Positions 10,201 through 17,951 of a DNA stretch of 64,000 nt are shown here, one piece after another; positions within the stretch are counted from its first letter, which is position 1, and each line of letters starts with the position of its first letter. The position numbers were made by a program, and so were the translations under genes. Source of the stretch: Mycoplana rhizolycopersici (GTDB lineage Bacteria; Pseudomonadota; Alphaproteobacteria; Rhizobiales; Rhizobiaceae); contig NZ_JABXYK010000001.1 in the NCBI RefSeq assembly GCF_013378445.1, forward strand, positions 372,001 through 436,000. The letters are read 5' to 3'. A model generated the notes under the pieces. The model had not been told where the DNA came from. It searched no databases and saw only the letters and a program-made list of their open reading frames with translations.

Positions 10201-13200
10201 GAGCGCTGCAACCGTCGCCGGATCGGCGGATGGCGCCAGATCCACCAGAGCCGCTGACATGCCGGGGACTTCGCGCGGGGCGACACGAACGATGCCAAGC
10301 AGGGCGCCATCGGTCGGACGCTCCGGCTGTTCGTCGGGAAATGCTACCGTTCCCGCCGCGGCAATCACCAGCCGCGTTCCCGGCTCGGGGTCGGACTGCT
10401 GCAGGAAACGGGCCAGCAGGTAGGAGGCTGCAAAGGCCTTGTGTGCCACTGCCGGATCGAGCTCCCAGAGAACGAGGACCTTTGCAGGCACGGACGGCAT
10501 TGCGACCGCCAGCGCCTCGAAATCCTCTTGTGCATCGGGGCGCAGCACATATCCGCCGGCTGCCGCGGCAAAGGCATCGCCCACGCGAAGCACGCTTACC
10601 CGCGCGCCTGCTTCCGACAGCCGAGCCAGCACCGCTTCGGAAACAGCATCGTCGCCAGCAAGCACCAGCCAGTCACCGCCGGGCTGCGTCGCAACGCCGG
10701 AGCGCGGCCGTTCCGCCCAACCCAGCACCTCGACCCATTCGGATGGATCGGCGATGCGGGCAAGCACGGGCGCAGGATCCTCGGTTGCCTCTCCTGACTT
10801 TCCGCGGCCGGGCGATATCCAGTGGCGTTCCTTCTCGAAGGGATAGGTCGGCAGCGACACACGCCGTCCCTCACGCCCGGGCAACCTGCGGGCATCCAGT
10901 TCGAACCCATTCGCCCACAGGCCGCCGAGGGCGGCGACCGCCACGCCCATTTCGTCCTCCGCGTCGCGGGGACGCGGCGCCGAAGGCAGGATGGCGCGCG
11001 GCGCATTCCGGGTGGTAGCCGCGGCCACCAGCGGTCCGACAGTCTGCCCGGGACCGACCTCGATCACCACACTGTCGGGCGCTTCCAGCACCGCAGCCAC
11101 AGCATCGGCAAAGCGCACCGTGTGGCGCAGGTGGCGAACCCAGTAGTCGATGGAAACGAAATCCTGCCCGTCGCCCCAGCTGCCGCGCAGCGATGACACC
11201 ATCGGCACGGTCGGCTCACGGAACGAAATCCCCTGCAGCCCTTCGCGGAATCGTTCGAGCTGATCGTCCAACTGGCGGGAATGGGCCGCAACGTCGATAT
11301 GAATGCGACGCGCCTCGTGCTCGCTGCCGGCAAGGCGTGCCTCCAGCGCCTCGATCCCTGCGACAGGACCGGAAACGACGGTCGACTGCGCAGAATTGAC
11401 GGCGGCGATGTCGAGCCCCTCGCCGATCAGTTCGCGCACCCGCACCTCTCCCAACGGCACAGCCGTCATGGCCCCTGCCGGAGCCTGCTCCATCACCTGG
11501 CCGCGCAGGGTGACAATCCGCAATGCGTCGGCCAGCTCCATGACGCCGGCGGCGACCGCCCCGGCATACTCGCCGACACTGTGCGCCACGATCGCATCCG
11601 GCCGCACGCCCCAGCTCTCCCAGAGCTTGGAATAGGCGTATTCGAGGATGAACAGCGCCGGAATGGCATAGCTCGAACGGCCGAGCTTGCCTCTCGCCTT
11701 GTCGTCGGAGAGCCGCGCGCCGAACATCACCTGCCGTAGATCGGACGGCACCGAATCCGGCAAAAGAGCGAAGCACTGGTCGACGGCAGAGGCGAACACC
11801 GGCGAGGCTGCCATCATGCCAGCGCCAGCGCCTGGATATTGCGCCCCGCCGCCAGGAAACAGGAAGATGATCCGCGGCGGCGCGCTGCCCGCCTTGCCAT
11901 GCCGGCGCAGCGGCGTCGCCTTCGCCGTGAGCGCGCCCTTCAGATCGTCGCCCGAGCGGGCAGCGATCGCGAAGCGTTCCGGAAAGTGCCGGCGTCCCTC
12001 GCGCAGGGTGAACGCAACGTCCTCGATTGCCGGCAACTCGCCGCCGGCAAAGGCCTTCCATTGTTCGCGCTGGCGCTCGAGTGCAGCCGTGCTGCGGGCC
12101 GAAAAGGGAAAGAGCCGCCATTCGGACCGCGGCGCAGGCTGCTGCCGCTCGGGCGCCTCTTCGACGATGACATGCGCGTTCGTGCCGCCCACGCCGAGCG
12201 AGTTGACCGCAGCCCGACGCGGTCCGGAAGAAGTCGCCGCCCATTCGCGTCCCTCGGCCACCACCTGGAAGGGGCTGGCCTTGAAATCGAACCGGCTGTT
12301 GGGCTTTCTGAAATGCAGGCTTGCCGGCAGTCGGCGGTGCCGCAGGGCCTCGACCACCTTGATGAGGCTTGCAGCACCCGCTGCGGTGTCGAGATGGCCG
12401 ATATTGGTTTTGACCGATCCGATCCCGATGCTGCCGGCCGGTGCCGCGCCATAGACCTGCTTCAGCGCCGCAAGCTCGATCGGGTCGCCGATCGGCGTGC
12501 CGGTGCCGTGCGTCTCGATATAGGAAAGATCGCGCGCCTCGATACCCGAAAGCGCCAGTGCCTCTGCGGCCGCCTCCGCCTGGCCGTCCACCGAAGGCGC
12601 CAGATAGCTCGCCTTGCCGGCACCGTCATTGTTGACCGCGCTTGCCAGGATCACGGCCTTGATGTCGTCACCGTCTGCAACCGCGTCCTCAAAGCGACGC
12701 AAGACGACGAGAGCAGCGCCGGATCCGAAGACGGTTCCCTTGCTGTCGTCGTCGAAGGCGCGGCACAGGCCGTCCGGCGACAGGATCTCGCCTTCCGCGT
12801 AGCGATAGCCGGTGCGGTGCGGGAGCTCGATCGTCACCCCGCCAGCAATCGCCATGTCGCACTCCATGTTCAGCAGCGAACCGATCGCCGTGTGAACGGC
12901 GACGAGCGACGTGGAGCAGGCCGTCTGGACGGCGACCGATGGCCCGGTCAGGTTGAGAAGGTAGGACAGGCGCGTCGGCAGGAAATCCTTGTCGTTGCCG
13001 GTGTGGCGCAAGAGGAAGAGACCGATTTCCTCGACGAGATCGGGATTGCTCAAGAGGTTGAAGGGAAGATAGGCCTGCATGCCCGAACCCGCGAAGACCC
13101 CGATGCGGCCATCGAACCGCTCGGGTACATAGCCGGCATCCTCCAGCGCCTCCCAGCCACATTCGAGGAAATGGCGGTGCTGGGGATCGAGGATCGACGC

Positions 13201-13458
13201 TTCGCGCGGCGAAAAACCGAAGAAGCTGGCGTCGAAGCACTCCATGTCCGGCAGCACATGGGCGACCCGCACATACGCAGGATCGGCAAGCCTCTTGCGG
13301 CTCACGCCGGCTGCAATCAGGTCCGCCTCGCCGAGGCGCTGTTCGGCCGAACGGCCCTCCGACAGCAGCGTCCAGAAATCGCTGACATTCCGCGCGGAGG
13401 GAAAGCGCCCGGCACGGCCGACGATTGCGATGCGATTGTCCGGTTGGTTTTTGTCCAT
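4222..13458 (-). CDS. Hybrid polyketide synthase / nonribosomal peptide synthetase with terminal thioesterase (KS-AT-KR-DH-ACP-C-A-PCP-TE)
   Basis: 3078 residues. KS spans about 7-435 with catalytic Cys181 (TACSTSL), His317 (ETHGTG) and His355 (TNIGHLD). AT spans about 528-820 with Ser627 (AHSVGE). KR spans about 905-1310 with nucleotide loop GGTGGIG at 1136 and Tyr1275/Asn1279. A hot-dog DH follows at about 1330-1590, with His1350 and Asp1512; its first motif ends in Cys1359 where Pro is usual. ACP carries Ser1698 (LGGHSL). C has HHIACDG at 1902. A spans about 2225-2720, with Asp2415 in A4 and Lys2705 in A10. PCP carries Ser2761. TE spans about 2825-3078 with likely triad Ser2897 (GYSGG), Asp2924 and His3057. 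It should take the aminoacyl chain from the upstream protein, add one ketide unit, reduce and possibly dehydrate it, add one amino acid and release the product. It starts 32 bp after the stop of the upstream synthetase gene. Substrates are not predicted. Confidence 0.95.
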   Translation of the reverse strand: MDKNQPDNRIAIVGRAGRFPSARNVSDFWTLLSEGRSAEQRLGEADLIAAGVSRKRLADPAYVRVAHVLPDMECFDASFFGFSPREASILDPQHRHFLECGWEALEDAGYVPERFDGRIGVFAGSGMQAYLPFNLLSNPDLVEEIGLFLLRHTGNDKDFLPTRLSYLLNLTGPSVAVQTACSTSLVAVHTAIGSLLNMECDMAIAGGVTIELPHRTGYRYAEGEILSPDGLCRAFDDDSKGTVFGSGAALVVLRRFEDAVADGDDIKAVILASAVNNDGAGKASYLAPSVDGQAEAAAEALALSGIEARDLSYIETHGTGTPIGDPIELAALKQVYGAAPAGSIGIGSVKTNIGHLDTAAGAASLIKVVEALRHRRLPASLHFRKPNSRFDFKASPFQVVAEGREWAATSSGPRRAAVNSLGVGGTNAHVIVEEAPERQQPAPRSEWRLFPFSARSTAALERQREQWKAFAGGELPAIEDVAFTLREGRRHFPERFAIAARSGDDLKGALTAKATPLRRHGKAGSAPPRIIFLFPGGGAQYPGAGAGMMAASPVFASAVDQCFALLPDSVPSDLRQVMFGARLSDDKARGKLGRSSYAIPALFILEYAYSKLWESWGVRPDAIVAHSVGEYAGAVAAGVMELADALRIVTLRGQVMEQAPAGAMTAVPLGEVRVRELIGEGLDIAAVNSAQSTVVSGPVAGIEALEARLAGSEHEARRIHIDVAAHSRQLDDQLERFREGLQGISFREPTVPMVSSLRGSWGDGQDFVSIDYWVRHLRHTVRFADAVAAVLEAPDSVVIEVGPGQTVGPLVAAATTRNAPRAILPSAPRPRDAEDEMGVAVAALGGLWANGFELDARRLPGREGRRVSLPTYPFEKERHWISPGRGKSGEATEDPAPVLARIADPSEWVEVLGWAERPRSGVATQPGGDWLVLAGDDAVSEAVLARLSEAGARVSVLRVGDAFAAAAGGYVLRPDAQEDFEALAVAMPSVPAKVLVLWELDPAVAHKAFAASYLLARFLQQSDPEPGTRLVIAAAGTVAFPDEQPERPTDGALLGIVRVAPREVPGMSAALVDLAPSADPATVAALIAEAAADGEADHVALRGKRRFVQTRSRVRAPAPARLPERLRAGGAYLITGGTGGIGRQLALWLAKTAGARLALLSRSAAEDAALRAEIEAAGGAVLFLAADVADEAAVARTIETTRSRFGALHGVVHAAGVLNDAPLASQPLAEALAVMRPKLEGAMVLSRLLPVGSLDLFAVISSSSVVIGGAGQAAYAAANAALESLAAARSDGFSIAWGAWRDTGMAARAYGAGDHAEGDALLGQRIDTPDGSVRFETVIDPQTDWRVSEHVVAGRPVLCGTAYMELAQAAARVVMRERSFELAALSFALPMTFEDMPRRVAIRLQPRADGYDMTIESSVGSEREPTEHVRLQVLAMQQVDDRLPRALGVALLKGTKLDGGKAPQQGTIAFGPRWNCIEALRAGDGVAEGEFRLSEAFVRDLEAHNLHPALMDMAATVGLLTVDRLDGKLWVPMSIGRMRVFGPVPAAVTGRAVRVGGEAGRFSSFDVAVLDDAGRPVVILENFAMRAVELDGFGAAAKPSLTTQLLATGIRVAEAPELFPRVFAHPGRQLVVSPVSLDHVRLAIAEVAAPPSARPARQGGGGRISDPITAQLSAIWGEILGVSDVGPEDDFFALGGHSLNAVRMFARVRKDLGASLPLASLFQASTLSGLAALVREQVPGGEAMLPPPAAVVPPAQALAPAQATATEVRRLGMTEGQREIAAAISINPSASLSYNLSFSLHLDTAIDAGALQTALEDLVARHDSLRASFDVDNVTLTIHPRREVSFEEEDMSSLCELEQRARRNALHADFGARPFDLVNGPVLRTLLLRLAPAKAEIILLVHHIACDGWSMGVLLSDLAQLYSARLRGRQAALPPATSIADLVAAETEWASSADAARHRAYWLEKYAGPLPAIDIPTDWPYPVARGTQADRVETRIDAGLEAALRARAQEAGTSLRNLVFSAFRYYLSRLTRSSDVVIGLPASGQLSHRLEAAVGHAVSLLPVRGTIKPDVRLGELLSQTRQELLEALDHQNYTYGSLMRDLQMPRDPSRLALVPVVVNIDGLADIGELLFGDAPARVDVNSTGHEYFELFFNLFESPGRVELSWNYATELFEKETITHHATNFRQFLDAIASAPDGLKSVVSTLLRGDASRPASGSHIDPAAAGPQTIPEIFRAVVARAPNQVAVRYLDQAMDYATLDARTDALAALLASEGVRHGDLVGISSSRSLLLPVAVMGALKAGAGYVPFDVTLPPDRLQFMARDTGIKVLLGDCDAVAVTGVRTIRMEDFPTEVRDAPEPGVTGETIAYVMFTSGTTGVPKGVVLPHRSVIRLLRDTDWLRLGPETVTLHSSAFAFDTSIIDLFAALLHGGTIVVPPDGTLSISDLSDAIESNGVNTLWLTSGLFHAVADMRPGAFARVDQVVVGGDVVSPVHVAQVMAACPGLTVINGYGPTESNVTNAHAVSAGDLERGLPLPIGKAIPGTQIYILDDALQPVPTGMIGELCIAGRGLALGYWNRPELTAQRFVKAPWDPQLALYRSGDLAMDPGDGIIRFFGRADTQVKVRGFRVELTEIEGALESHPAIRQAVAVARVPEGQSDKILVAYFLAEGEAPSSRELSEHVAAMLPEFARPAFYVPVDEIPLNHNGKVDRCRLPAVRLDAVADPAAEKPQGEMEIRLAQIWCEVLGVERVGACANFFALGGHSLLAVRLFDRVRREFGHDLPISTLFRNQTVRQLAALLERDVVALEGPEAPWDTSTVIDPGPESGGAPFFVVGGVGGNVNNLFELGTLLGRKRPAIGFQTRGVQGHTPHASIEEMAAENIRYMRRHQPKGPYILAGYSGGAYTALEMTRQLEAEGATVERLFVLDTYAPGFAKDFTPLVRLTPRQRLENEISLMQGEGLGYFWKRVAAKARHVFQRGPVLELMKHFNLPLYRQRQVERLWMAAARRYEGGPIKAPVTLFRARPLHLVQKLTLEQDPTLGWKAFVAEDRLDTPWVKGDHLSMLRKENARTLAALIEDRLS

Positions 13459-13490
13459 GCTCGGTTCGTTCTCCCTTGCGGACTTTGCCG

Positions 13491-16400
13491 TTAGCGCCGG
13501 CCGAGGCGGGCAAGCCGCGCCGCGGCACGCGCGGCACCGCGATCGACGGCGCTGGCTGTCTCCGGAACACTGCCGGCAAGGTGCAGCGCGATCGCGCGGA
13601 TCGTCGGGAAGCGGAACAGGTCGGTAATCCCCACCTCCCGGCCGAGCTCTTCCTTCATCCGGCGCTGGACCTGCACGACGAGCAATGAATGACCGCCGAG
13701 GTCGAAGAAGTTCTCCGTTACCGAGACATTCTCCAATCCCAGCGCATCACGCCATATGGCCGCGATCCCGGTCTCCATATCGCCCTCTGCCGCGGTGATG
13801 ACGCCCTGCTCGACGCGCCCGGAAGGCATCGGAAGCGCCTTGCGGTCGATCTTGCCGTTCGGCGTCAGCGGCATCCGCTCCAGGAGCACGATCTGCGAAG
13901 GCACCATGAAATCTGGCAGCGTCGCCGCGAGGCCCGCACGCAGCTCGTTCACCGACGGGCGCGCGCCAGCCGGGGTTACGTAGGCGACGAGCCGCACGTC
14001 GCCTGGTCCGAATTCCACCGCCTTGACCGCAGCCTGGGCGACGGTGTCGGAAGCGGCAAGCCGCGCCTCGATCTCGCCGAGCTCGATCCTGTGGCCCCGA
14101 ATCTTGACCTGGCCGTCGATGCGCCCGAGGAATTCCAGGCTGCCGTCCGGATGCCTGCGCACGAGGTCACCCGTGCGGTAGAATCGTCCCTCCGGGGTAT
14201 CGACGAAACGCTCGACGTTGAGCTCCGGTCGGTTCCAGTACCCGTGGGCAAGCCCCGCGCCGCCGATCCACAGCTCGCCCTCGACCAGTTCCGGCAATGG
14301 CCGGCCGGCAAGCGAGCGCACGCTCAGCTCCGTATTGGCGATCGGCTCGCCGAGCGGCACCCGGTCCGAAACGCTGTCGAGCCGCGCGACGGAAGACCAG
14401 ATCGTCGTCTCCGTCGGCCCGTACATGTTCAGGAGCGTTCCGGGCATCGCTGTGCGCAGGCTGCGCGCCAGATCCGGCGGAAACGCCTCGCCGCCAACCA
14501 TCATGCAATCGAGCCGCGAAAGCGCCCGTCGCCCGGCCGCATCGCCGGCGAGATAGCTCGCCATCGACGGTGTGCACTGCAGGTGGGTGATTTCCGACCC
14601 GAGGATGTCTTCGGCCACAGAGGCCTTGCGCGTCACCCCGCCTTCGGCGAGGAGCCCGTCCATCATCCGGCGAATGTTCGGCAGGTTGGCAAGTGCCGTC
14701 TCCGTTTCGACGCCGAAGTCGATCAGACAGGCGATCTCGTCCACTCCGATCGCGGAGACGTTTCGGACCATCTCCCTGGCGGTTTCGGGCGTGCCGAACA
14801 GGCCGGCCGTGCGATAGTAGCGCTCGAACGCATGGTCCAGCAGAGCATCGAGTTCGTCGGTCGAAAGCTCTTCCTTCTCGAAGATTTCCTGCGGCGTCCT
14901 TCCGGCCTTGCCGGCGCGCTCGACGATGGTGGGGAATGTCCAGGCTGCCCTGCGAACGAGATCGACCGCACTCTTGAGATAGCTTTTCATCGGCTTGCGT
15001 GCAGCGGCCAGCACCGTTTCCTCGTCTTCACCGATGAAGGTGTGCAGCATCAGCACCACATGGCCGGGTCCGGCATGCCCGGCCTCCGCACGAGCGATAC
15101 GGTAGCTGCGGATCTTGTCTTCCACTTCGGAAAGCGTCTGACCGAGCAGATGGGTGAGGACGCCGCATCCCATTCGGCCGGCGGCAATGAAGGTCTCCGG
15201 ATTTCCGGCCGCGGTCAGCCATAGCGGCATGTCGCGCTGGACCGGCCGTGGGTGGATCTGGATCTCGACGTCCCGGCCGTCATGGCCTGGAAACGTCATC
15301 GTCTCGCCGCGCCACAACTTGCGCAGCGTCTCCACCGAGGCGAGCATGATGTCCTTGCGCTCAGTGAAAGCTTCGGGGCGAAGGAGGAAATCGTTCGGCT
15401 GCCATCCCGAAGCCAGCGCCAGCCCGGCCCTGCCGTTGGAGAGATTGTCGACCAGCGCCCAGTCTTCGGCCGCGCGCACGGGATGGTGCAGCGGAAGTAC
15501 CGTCGAACCGGCCCTGAGCTTGACGTTCTTCGTCAGTCCGGCAAGGGCTGCGGAACTGATTGCCGGGTTGGGATAAAGCCCGCCGAACGCGTGGAAATGC
15601 CGCTCCGGCGTCCAGACCGCCTCGAAGCCGTTTTCATCGGCAAAGCGGGCTCCCTCCAGGAGCAGCCGGTAGGCCTGATGACCGCTGCCCGCGGCTTCCG
15701 AGGCAAAGTAGAACAGCGAGAACGCCGGCAGCGCCGCCTCGCCGGCGCCGTCCGTCTGCAGCACGACCGTCGCCCCGCGACTGAGCGTCCAGAGAAGTTC
15801 GAGCACGGAAATGTCGAAGGAGACGGAGGTGACGGCGAGGAGCCGCGCACTCGGCGACAGCGGCACCGCCGCATCCATGCCGGCGAAGAAGTTCGCCACG
15901 CTCTGATGCGCGATCATCACGCCCTTGGGACGCCCGGTCGAGCCCGAGGTATAGATGAGGTAGGCGAGGTCGTCGGCACCGCCGCGCAAATCGTCGACGG
16001 CCGTGCCTGCAGCATCGGGATGAATCACCCGCCCGGGATCGAGCGCAAGCCGGCTTGCCGCGCTGCGGCTCGCCACGACCAGGGTCGAAGCGGAATCCTG
16101 GAGCATGAAGCCGATCCGCTCCGGCGGATAGGCCGGGTCGAGCGGCAGATAGGCCGCCCCTGTTTTCAGGATTGCCAGCATGGAAACGACGAGGTCCGCC
16201 GAGCGCTCGAGGCAGAGACCGACGACCGTGCCGGGCGCAGCCCCGCGCTCGACAAGCGCACCGGCAAGCCGCGCTGCCCGCGCATCGAGCTCGGCATAGG
16301 TCAGCCGAACCGTACCCGCCTCCAGAGCGATCGCTTCCGGCGTCTGGCGGCAGGCTGCGGCAAACTGCTCGTGGATGGTGCGGGTTTCGACAACCGCCTG

Positions 16401-17951
16401 ATCGTTGCGCAGCGAAGCGGTCCGCACGCCAAGCGGCAAGGTCGCAAGCGGCGCTCCCGCCTTCATATGGAAGGCCGCAAGGAATGTGTCGAAATCGGCG
16501 GCAAGAGCCGCAAGAACGGAGGGGGCATAGAGCCCGTTGCCGACAGCAATCGCCGAAGGATGCAGACAAAGCGCGAGGCTGCCGTCGGTCGGACTATCCT
16601 CCGGCTTGTCGACGACGACGATCCGCAGCGCCTGGAGGGCTGCTCGCCTCGTCTCGGGGTCAACCAGCCGCATCGGCAGGTCCGCCGCCATCGGCGCCCG
16701 CGCAAGGATCTCTTCCCGCGCGGCGCGCACAGCCGTCGTCGCTTCGGTTGGCGTGGCGCAGCAGGAGAGATCGAGCGTCATGGGGCGGCGGCTCGAGAGC
16801 CAGACGGCAACCGGCTTCGGATCGATCAGCGTAACCGTCGCCAGCGGCTGCCCGCTCAAGCCGCAGACCCAGGCGAGCCAGGCCGCGATCAGCGTGTCGG
16901 TCTCGACGCCGTCGGCTTTCAGCGGCGCAGACCCGCCTTCCGCGGTATGCGACTGCGGATAAGGAGGCACTGCCGGAGCCGCGTGCCGCAATACGGCCTC
17001 CCATGCCGGTTCAGCCTTTCCGATGTCCGCAAGGGCCGGCGCGACGGGATCAACCGACAGCGATTGCAGGGGCAACATGACGCCAGGCACCAGCCCCGCG
17101 GCAACCGGATCGACCGGCCGCCCGTCGAGATGGGCAAGCTCGCTGAGGCGGACGGCCTTGTCGGCGGCCATCACGGTGAGCGAACCGGCATCGCTCGCAA
17201 GGATTTCACCTGCAGGCGCAGCAAGGCCCGGGACGATCTCAAGCCGGCCGACTGTCACGAGATGCCGCCCTGACCAGATTTTTGCGAGCGCGAGCGGGTT
17301 CGCGTAGCCGCCGAAATTCAGGCCACGTACGACGCGGCAGAGTTCCTGTGCCGGCTTGTGGAAATCGAGCGTTCCGTGCAATTCCGGCCGCTTCGCTTTC
17401 GCATACCATTTGCGCGCACCGACAGGCTCGACGGGCATGCAGCGACTGTCGGCCAGTTCGGAGACCAACTCGGTGAAACTTTCGAATCCGGCTTCATAGC
17501 AGCGTGCGTTCAGGCTGAATGCCGTGTCAGTCCCATGGATCGCGAACCGCCGCTGCTTGAGGATGCGCCCCGCATCGACGCATCCGGTCATTTCATGCCA
17601 GGTCACGGCGTGCTCGTCCGCCCCCTCGATGATCGACCAGGCCGGCACGTTCGATCCCGCACGCGCGGGCAGCGGTCCGTCGTGGAAGTTCACGGCCATG
17701 TGCCGGGCACGCACGAGCGTGGACGCCGGAAGCACTGTCAGGTTCGCGACGCTGAAGAGATAGTCGGCATCGGTTCCGCCCTGCGCCGCCTCCTCGTAGC
17801 CTTCGCAACGAACGGCTTCGGCTGCGGCCCATGCGGCGATCTGCGGATCGGAAGTGACAACAGCCTCGATCGCGCCGCCTGCCTTGCGAAAGGCATCCGC
17901 GCAACGAAGCAACAGCGTTCCGTCACCACAGAAAATGGCGCTCAGATTCAT
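13491..17951 (-). CDS. Loading NRPS: formyltransferase - condensation-like remnant - adenylation domain split by luciferase-like monooxygenase - PCP
   Basis: 1486 residues. Residues 1-290 match methionyl-tRNA formyltransferase-type enzymes, with the Asn88/His90 pair (VNFHDGPLP) and Asp126 (GCVDAGRIL) in the catalytic positions, as in formylating NRPS loading modules such as LgrA. About 340-510 resembles the C-terminal half of a condensation domain without HHxxxDG. The A domain starts near 525 (A3 YTSGSTGRPKG at about 667; A4 SFDISV with Asp713). It is interrupted at about 743-1100 by an FMN-dependent luciferase-like monooxygenase of the NRPS-associated MupA/Atu3671 type. It resumes at about 1120 (GGEAF, YGPTE at 1177, YRTGD, NGKIDR with Lys1367). 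The PCP has Ser1422 (LGGHSL). Inferred role: activate and N-formylate the first amino acid, perhaps oxidise it, and pass it to the KS of the next protein. First gene of the operon; no strong Shine-Dalgarno is seen. Confidence 0.93.
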   Translation of the reverse strand: MNLSAIFCGDGTLLLRCADAFRKAGGAIEAVVTSDPQIAAWAAAEAVRCEGYEEAAQGGTDADYLFSVANLTVLPASTLVRARHMAVNFHDGPLPARAGSNVPAWSIIEGADEHAVTWHEMTGCVDAGRILKQRRFAIHGTDTAFSLNARCYEAGFESFTELVSELADSRCMPVEPVGARKWYAKAKRPELHGTLDFHKPAQELCRVVRGLNFGGYANPLALAKIWSGRHLVTVGRLEIVPGLAAPAGEILASDAGSLTVMAADKAVRLSELAHLDGRPVDPVAAGLVPGVMLPLQSLSVDPVAPALADIGKAEPAWEAVLRHAAPAVPPYPQSHTAEGGSAPLKADGVETDTLIAAWLAWVCGLSGQPLATVTLIDPKPVAVWLSSRRPMTLDLSCCATPTEATTAVRAAREEILARAPMAADLPMRLVDPETRRAALQALRIVVVDKPEDSPTDGSLALCLHPSAIAVGNGLYAPSVLAALAADFDTFLAAFHMKAGAPLATLPLGVRTASLRNDQAVVETRTIHEQFAAACRQTPEAIALEAGTVRLTYAELDARAARLAGALVERGAAPGTVVGLCLERSADLVVSMLAILKTGAAYLPLDPAYPPERIGFMLQDSASTLVVASRSAASRLALDPGRVIHPDAAGTAVDDLRGGADDLAYLIYTSGSTGRPKGVMIAHQSVANFFAGMDAAVPLSPSARLLAVTSVSFDISVLELLWTLSRGATVVLQTDGAGEAALPAFSLFYFASEAAGSGHQAYRLLLEGARFADENGFEAVWTPERHFHAFGGLYPNPAISSAALAGLTKNVKLRAGSTVLPLHHPVRAAEDWALVDNLSNGRAGLALASGWQPNDFLLRPEAFTERKDIMLASVETLRKLWRGETMTFPGHDGRDVEIQIHPRPVQRDMPLWLTAAGNPETFIAAGRMGCGVLTHLLGQTLSEVEDKIRSYRIARAEAGHAGPGHVVLMLHTFIGEDEETVLAAARKPMKSYLKSAVDLVRRAAWTFPTIVERAGKAGRTPQEIFEKEELSTDELDALLDHAFERYYRTAGLFGTPETAREMVRNVSAIGVDEIACLIDFGVETETALANLPNIRRMMDGLLAEGGVTRKASVAEDILGSEITHLQCTPSMASYLAGDAAGRRALSRLDCMMVGGEAFPPDLARSLRTAMPGTLLNMYGPTETTIWSSVARLDSVSDRVPLGEPIANTELSVRSLAGRPLPELVEGELWIGGAGLAHGYWNRPELNVERFVDTPEGRFYRTGDLVRRHPDGSLEFLGRIDGQVKIRGHRIELGEIEARLAASDTVAQAAVKAVEFGPGDVRLVAYVTPAGARPSVNELRAGLAATLPDFMVPSQIVLLERMPLTPNGKIDRKALPMPSGRVEQGVITAAEGDMETGIAAIWRDALGLENVSVTENFFDLGGHSLLVVQVQRRMKEELGREVGITDLFRFPTIRAIALHLAGSVPETASAVDRGAARAAARLARLGRR

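Noticed and set aside
11839-17273. Several 500-670 codon plus-strand frames opposite the synthetase genes (for example 11839-13494, 13689-15224 and 15252-17273)
   Set aside because: They lie entirely within well-supported minus-strand domains and their translations have shadow-type composition without motifs.
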